A stretch of 64,000 nucleotides of DNA from Dermatemys mawii (taxonomy: Eukaryota; Chordata; Testudines; Dermatemydidae). The notes below the pieces were generated by a model. That model saw nothing but the letters and a program-made list of their open reading frames with translations. It did no database searches and was not told the origin of the DNA. The translations under genes and the position numbers were made by a program. Shown piece by piece: positions 39,062-64,000 of the stretch (position 1 is the stretch's first letter; each line of letters begins with the position of its first letter). The stretch lies in the NCBI GenBank assembly GCA_007922305.1, contig ML677335.1:39066642-39130641 (forward strand), read 5' to 3'.

Positions 39062-41384
39062 ATCTCCACTCCCTTTGTTTCTAATGTCCGAGTCCCTTGA
39101 TTTGGCTCTTACTCCACAGAGTTAAGACTCTGGCCATTGGGCTGTGCTGCCAGACACCTAGCATATGGACTCTGGCAGCTAGGCTGAACTCTTCTGCCAG
39201 GGGAGGGGAATCCAGTGGGACTCTAGCCCTTGGGCCACATGGTTATAGGAACCTAGCATCTTGACTCTGGCCACTAGGCTGTGCTCCCCCAGTAGGGAAA
39301 GAGGGTTTATAGGGATGCTGGCCATTATCAAAGAGAGTAGTAGGACTGTCATAAATGAGAGAGGTGGGGTTATCCCTTGCCACCGTGACTCAAAGGGGCT
39401 AATGGGGTACAACACCCACCAGACTCACCTAAAATCAACACAGTAGCAGGCAGTGCAGATTGCATTTATTTCAAGCATGCAGAGGTTGTTTTTCAAATAA
39501 CTACCATGGGTTATATTTATCAATGTTTCTGAAGACTGACATTTTTTTTTTGGGGGGGGAGGCAGGGGAGAAGAATCAGATTCCAAGGCTTTAAGCAATA
39601 GTGGACCCTTTAAAAAAATAAGCCAGCTACAAAGTTTTACTATCACCATAAAACTATTATCAGCACTGACAGAACAGAAAGCAGTGTTTTTAACATGTAA
39701 GTAGGACTTACAGCATCAGCTTTTCCATTTGAAAGCATGGGCAACAGATCATAAAGACTCAGGAAGTAAGAATTATTTAAATCACTTGGAGTGATTGGAA
39801 CACTGGTTTAAAATTTCAGGAATAAAGCTCATTTTTTGTCTCTCTGTGACTGAAGAGCAGGGGCTGGAGTGATCATAGACAAAGCATAAAGTCCTATTTA
39901 AGAGACATGGCCACACAGACAGCAATACCAGGGTGCAAAAAGTGCTGGTACTGCCAGCAGCTTTAAGTGTTTCATCACATGTTCTTAGAAATGAATAGAC
40001 CTACCAACTTTTCAGTATGGTAAGAGATGAGTTACCCTGGATTGTAGATTAAATAAATGGTGCCAGCTACTATAGCAATGTATTCTGTATTAACTGGTCA
40101 AGCTGCAACAAAGGCAGTTCATTTTTAAAGAGTATTTATCCATTACCAAAATATACTGAAAAACTAAGGAGCCAAGTTACTTCATTTTCCTGGGAAATCC
40201 TAAAACTTCACTACAGCAAACTTGCTGTACCCCACAGTAAATTCTCTCTACCTTTGGAGCATGAGACAGCAGTGACAGCACAACCCAAGCCTTCAGAAGA
40301 ATGTTCCCTGGCCGACTTTCATATCTTACTGTATCTACAGGCACAATTCAGGCTAGCAGAAAGGTTGCTAACACACAGCTACTCTGGGGAGATTGCCCCC
40401 ATTCTCCATCCTCAGCCAATGTAGACTATTTAACTATACAATTGAAGTTTAGCAGCAGTCAGGGACATGTGGGTTAGACCTATGATCATGAAAATAAACC
40501 CCTTTTCCAAGCCACAAGTTACAGGAAATTCTGTGTTCCAAGCATTCTCTCTTTCATTTCCTTAAACCGGGGGACTTGTTCTCTACTGTAGACTGGTGGG
40601 TAGGAGAAGGAAAAAAGTACCATCTAAAAGTACAATTGCCAAAGAGATGTAGATTAAATGTAACCCACAAGTTCACTTACTATCTAGATTTTAATCAAAC
40701 ACCCATCTCCTCCTGCATACCAGAACCTGATTTTGTGCTTTTATTCCACTGTATACATTATCGGTGCTCAGTAGGGTTACTGTAATATGCTCCAAGCCAC
40801 TCCAAATAGTTAAGTGTCTTCACTGCAGCAACAGGTTTGTTCCTGAGTTTTGTTTTGTTTCTTGCAATAGATATTTGTGTGTTGAATTTTCAAAGTCCAT
40901 TATATATTAATACAGGAGTCTGCTTGACAGGGAAGTCTAAAAACATGGTTCAGGTCTCTTATTGACTTCCATAGGGGGCAAGAAAAGGTCATTTGTGAGT
41001 AGTGATCTATATAGTTATCTGAACATGTTAAACTTGGGTAAACCTGAGTATAAACAAAATAAATACTTAAGCACCTATTAATAAAGTCCAGCAACTGGCT
41101 AATAGACGCATCTTGCTTACAAAGTTCTAGCCCAGGAATTAAGTTTTTCTACTTATCAAACACTTGAAAAACAGAGCTTGTTAAGTTTCTTAGCTTTCAA
41201 AACATTTGACTTACAAGACCACTTCATTAAGCAAGTTGGTCTAGTTCCTACAGTTTATGAATCAATAAGATACTTGGACATAACTGTTCTGAAGTAAAAA
41301 CAATGAGATGCTGACATCCTTATACCAAAAGGATTATTAAGAGAGTAAACAATGCACCAGATCTGAACAATCCTGTATCTTGTG
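39062..41384. other. intergenic downstream of RPS24
   Basis: No gene recognised. Lies 3' of the RPS24 candidate polyadenylation site. The AT-rich sequence has no strong repeat signature. Confidence 0.4.
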
Positions 41385-41461
41385 CATTCAGTTTTTATAA
41401 AATCTTTATTTTACATTTAAAACTGTAAAAAAAACCCAAAGAGCAGTTCAGGCTGTATAGT

Positions 41462-50462
<9,001 letters not shown>

Positions 50463-50465
<3 letters not shown>

Positions 50466-50505
50466 CTCGGCGGCGAGCTCTCTTCGAGGGAGCGAGGAAA
50501 AGAAG
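50463..50505 (-). CDS. RPS24: RPS24 exon 1: short 5' UTR and start codon only
   Basis: On the minus strand the ATG at 50465-50463 is followed directly by a GTGAG donor, so the exon contributes only Met1, as is usual for RPS24. The right boundary is an estimate: a pyrimidine run on the minus strand (about 50510 to 50494, CTTCTTTTCCTCGCT) fits a 5' terminal oligopyrimidine start, placing transcription initiation near 50502-50509 and giving a 5' UTR of about 40 nt. Confidence 0.85.
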
Positions 50506-50890
50506 GAGGACCCCGCCGCAGCCAATCATATCCCGGCGCGCGGGGGCTTAGGGAGGGGGCGGAGCCGAACGCGAAAGCTGCTCATCAGAGCCTGAGTAAA
50601 AGTGTAAGAGACAGGCGGCCAGCCCAGCGCCTGACTGAAAATACAGGGTTGGTGCATCCTGCTTGGCCGACCTTTGCCAACCCGAGAGTTGGAGGGGAAG
50701 AAACTTGATCATGTGTTCATTTTTGTTGGACGCAGTGGTGATAATAAATAGGAAATTCTGGGAGTTTCCACGCCCTCTAATTATATTATACATTCCCCAT
50801 TAAAGTATTAGTTATTTCTTATTTAATTGTATTATGGTAGCACCAACAAGCCCCAGTCAGGGCATTGTACAAAAAAACACACACCAAAAC

Positions 50891-50980
50891 GTTCACCTGA
50901 TGAAGTGGGTCTTAGCTCACGAAAGCTCATGATCCCTAAAATCTGTTAGTCTATAGGGTGCTACAAGACTCTTTGTCACC
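50891..50980 (+). mobile_element. Penelope-like 3' tail between the two promoters
   Basis: Hammerhead-like core followed by TCTGTTAGTCTATAGGGTGC and TACAAGACTCTTTGTCACC. Nearly the same sequence as copy A at 25902-25990, but truncated on both sides. Confidence 0.75.
50897..50924 (+). ncRNA. hammerhead-ribozyme-like core, copy B
   Basis: CTGATGA (50897-50903) is an exact core. Stem II GTGGG pairs with CTCAC, including one G-U wobble. GAAA follows at 50921-50924. Stem III is damaged (AGC ... GAT), so cleavage is unlikely. Confidence 0.5.
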
Positions 50981-51214
50981 AAAAAGATTGTCAAGTACAG
51001 GGATGTAGTTGATGGAATCTTGCATTATTGTCTTTTCTATGGAGAACACGTGATAGTACAATCTGATCTTACATATCCAGCTTCTGCACAACCTGAATAC
51101 CTTTACACAGTTAAACAATAATTATTGTAGAAAAATTACTTCATTAAATAACAGCTAGGCACTGCCTAAACTAGGGTATTGATTTTGTTCCAAATGTCCT
51201 GGCTTGTTCCATCA

Positions 51215-51750
51215 TCCTAGCTGATGATGCTGCACAAGGTTTTTCAGCTCAGCTTCCACATCAGTAAAGCCAGGAACGCCTTCACGAGCTTAAATGCGGT
51301 CTGGAAATCATCAAAATACAACACCAAAACCAAACTCAAGCTTTATCAGAGCTGCGAACTTTCAACACTACTTTGTAGTGCAGAATGCCAGGGAATGAGA
51401 AAGTAAGACATATCCAAATTGTCTTCATTCCATACAACCTGCCTCAGAAAAATCCTCTGTATCTTTTGGCCCAGAACAAGCTCAAACCAAGATCTATTGA
51501 TACAGTGCAGGCAAGAGGATCTGAGCACCATCATTGCCAGGAAGCACTAGAGATGGATCAGTCATGTGCTTCAGACAGAAACTGATTGCATCAGCAGAGT
51601 AGCAATAAAATGAAGGCAAGCGAAAACGAGGCCCCACAAAAACAACATGACGAAGAGCTGTGGAAGCGGAGCTGAAAACCCTGGGGCACAGTCGGGGTGT
51701 CATTGAAACACTTGCCAAAAACAGAGAGGAGTGGAGGGGCTTCATCACTA
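51215..51750 (+). mobile_element. non-LTR retrotransposon relic, RTE-like RT C-terminal part
   Basis: 51224-51406 reads ISKARNAFTSLNAVWKSSKY, then TKLKLYQSCELSTLLCSAEC, the conserved block after the RT palm in RTE-like and related LINEs (usual ending LLYGSECW). 51550-51745, with frameshifts, continues with a RWISHVL block, an SRVAIK block, a lysine/arginine-rich linker and remnants of the LAKNREEWRG end. This differs clearly from CR1. Stops and frame changes make it dead. The clade assignment is by memory of the motifs. Confidence 0.65.
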
Positions 51751-52245
51751 ATTTTGTCACAGATTACGAAAATCACAGAATCCATGACTTCCAGAGACCT
51801 CTGTGACTGTGGGATACCCCCGTGCCTGAGGCAGCAGGGCCCCTGTGTGCCAAGCTGCTATGGGCAGAGGGAGTACCCTGCAGTTCCCGGCTGCTGCAGG
51901 CGACGGAAGGACCCAATAACTCCCAGCTGCTGCAAGTGAGTGAGGAGCCCGCAGCTCCCTGCTGCCCAGACAGTGGGGTCCCAGGAGCTCTGACTCACCG
52001 GCAGCAAGGCATACTCTGCAGCTCCTGGCTGTCGCAGCTTGCGGCAGTGTCCAGAACTCCAAATTGTGGGCATTGGAGGCCCTCGGAGCTTCAAGCCAGG
52101 GGCCCTGCAGCTGCTGCAGGCACTGTAGGAACCCCACAGTTCCCCATTTTGTCAAAAGTCATGGACAGGTCACAGGCATCTGTGAATTTTTCTTTATTGA
52201 CTGTGACCTGTCCATGACTTTTACTAAAAACACGTGTGACAAAAT
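51751..52245. mobile_element. MITE with ATTTTGTCACA ends and minisatellite interior
   Basis: Left end ATTTTGTCACAGATTACG and right end CGTGTGACAAAAT are inverted. Inner inverted copies of GTCATGGACAGGTCACAG and CTGTGACCTGTCCATGAC lie close together near 52158-52218. The middle repeats GCTCCCGGCTGCTGCAGG-like units about 40-45 bp apart. Frames up to 132 codons here are compositional. Confidence 0.75.
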
Positions 52246-52429
52246 CTTAGCCTTAACCATTACATATAATTATGTAGGTGTACCATTGGCTGTTAGTGAC
52301 ATTTTAAACACCATTGATTAGACCTTCTCAGAGCAACTAATAAGTATCTGAGTTGTGCTGGGCAGAGAGGAATTATGAGAGACGATACTAGGCAGATTTG
52401 GTAAAGAAGTTATTTGGAAGGAGTGCACT

Positions 52430-52750
52430 GGAGGTAGGTGATGTGGGTTGTTCTGGGGGAGGAGGCTTGACAATGTTGTGAGTCATTCTAGGGGCTGCAT
52501 TAGAGGAAGATGCGAAGGTTCCCGGGGGAAGCACTGGGAATGTTGGGGGTTATCCTGGGAGATGCACTAGAGGGGGTTTGGGGAGTTATCCTGAGGAATG
52601 CAGATACACTACAGGGGTGTTGGGATTATCCTGGGGAATGCAGTTGAAGGCCCTTGGGGATTACTCTGGGGCCTGCACTGAGGGGGGGTGCTGTGGGTTT
52701 TCCTGGGGCTGCACTAGGGATTGAGGAGGTGAGGGGATTGTTTCGGGGTC
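52430..52750 (+). repeat. degenerate minisatellite upstream of POLR3A
   Basis: Blocks with the theme GGGGTTATCCTGGGGAATGCA recur about every 45-60 bp (about 52545, 52585, 52625, 52660). It ends where the POLR3A CpG island begins. Confidence 0.65.
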
Positions 52751-53043
52751 TACAATTGACCACATCGAAGCCAGCCCCGAGCGACCTGGCGGGCCTGCCC
52801 CTTTTAGACAGCAGGTGTCGCTGCAGGGAGCGGCCGCAGCTCTGCGATCCCCGAGTGCCGGTCCCTAGCTCCCCGCGCGGCTCTGGCGGTGCCTCTCGTT
52901 GTTGGCGGTGGGCGGGACGAAGAGGAGGAGGACGCTGAGCGGCCGGCGCCGCGAGTTTTGCAGAGCGCTGGGGGCGCGCGGCCCCGGCTCCCTTCTCCCC
53001 TCCCCCCTCTCCGTGCGGGCAGCGCCCCGCGCCCGCCGCCGTC

Positions 53044-63866
<10,823 letters not shown>

Positions 63867-64000
63867 AAAAAGAACAGGAATACCTGTGGCACCTTAGAGA
63901 CTAACATTTATTTCAGCATAAGCTTTAGCTTATGCTGTAATAAATTTGTTAGTCTCTAAGGTGCCACAGGTACTCCTGTTCTTTTTCGGGATACAGGTCA
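63867..64000. repeat. foldback of two Penelope-like tails, runs to the window edge
   Basis: The left arm (AAGAACAGGAATACCTGTGG, then CACCTTAGAGACTAAC) is the near-perfect inverse of the right arm (GTTAGTCTCTAAGGTG, then CACAGGTACTCCTGTTCTT). The arms are about 57 bp each, meeting at AGCATAAGCTTTAGCTTATGC. The sequence after 63986 resembles the normal tail continuation. Confidence 0.75.

Overview
The window is vertebrate nuclear DNA, most likely from a turtle. Two split genes with GT-AG introns, two CpG islands and a dense load of decayed CR1 LINEs, MIR-like SINEs, Penelope-like tails and hAT/MITE elements support this. The turtle call rests on recognising the CR1 3' ends and the Penelope-like tails; no species can be named from the sequence alone. 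The two genes are RPS24 (minus strand) and the 5' part of POLR3A (plus strand), arranged head to head. From memory they are also head-to-head neighbours on human chromosome 10q22, so the synteny fits.

Region by region: 1 to about 41,380 is a gene-poor desert. I recognise no host gene there. It holds a degraded CR1 (about 640-2224), MIR-like SINEs, a family of MITEs ending in TAGGGTGACC/GGTCACCCTA (3237, 27013, 31021), a second MITE family (11234, 22771), a degenerate TTAGGG-rich array (12930-13260), a Penelope-like fragment with a hammerhead-like tail (25582-26024), a 3.6 kb decayed hAT transposon with a ZMYM1-like transposase (28108-31669), a Charlie-type MITE (37330) and a solo-LTR-like repeat with a TATA box (38594-39061).

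About 41,385-50,510 is RPS24 on the minus strand. Its four core coding exons encode eS24 residues 1-130. A 24-nt stop-containing exon and a candidate terminal exon follow about 5 and 6 kb downstream. The exon-4-to-stop intron carries hAT-like MITEs, one with a nearly intact 8-bp target duplication. The first exon lies in a CpG island and has a pyrimidine tract fitting a TOP promoter.

50,560-52,770 separates the two promoters. It contains a Penelope-like tail with an intact hammerhead core, an RTE-like reverse-transcriptase relic, a MITE abutting that relic, and a degenerate minisatellite.

From 53,044 to the right edge is POLR3A. Six exons give residues 1-295 of the Pol III largest subunit, including both N-terminal zinc sites; the gene continues beyond 64,000. 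Intron 3 is mostly a rearranged CR1. A foldback of two Penelope-like tails lies at the right edge.

Both genes are housekeeping genes of the protein-synthesis machinery: one makes a small-subunit ribosomal protein, the other the polymerase that makes 5S rRNA and tRNAs. The most unusual material is the hammerhead-ribozyme-like cores in the Penelope-like tails, the alternative C-terminal exons of RPS24, and GC-rich cargo shared between MITEs with unrelated ends.
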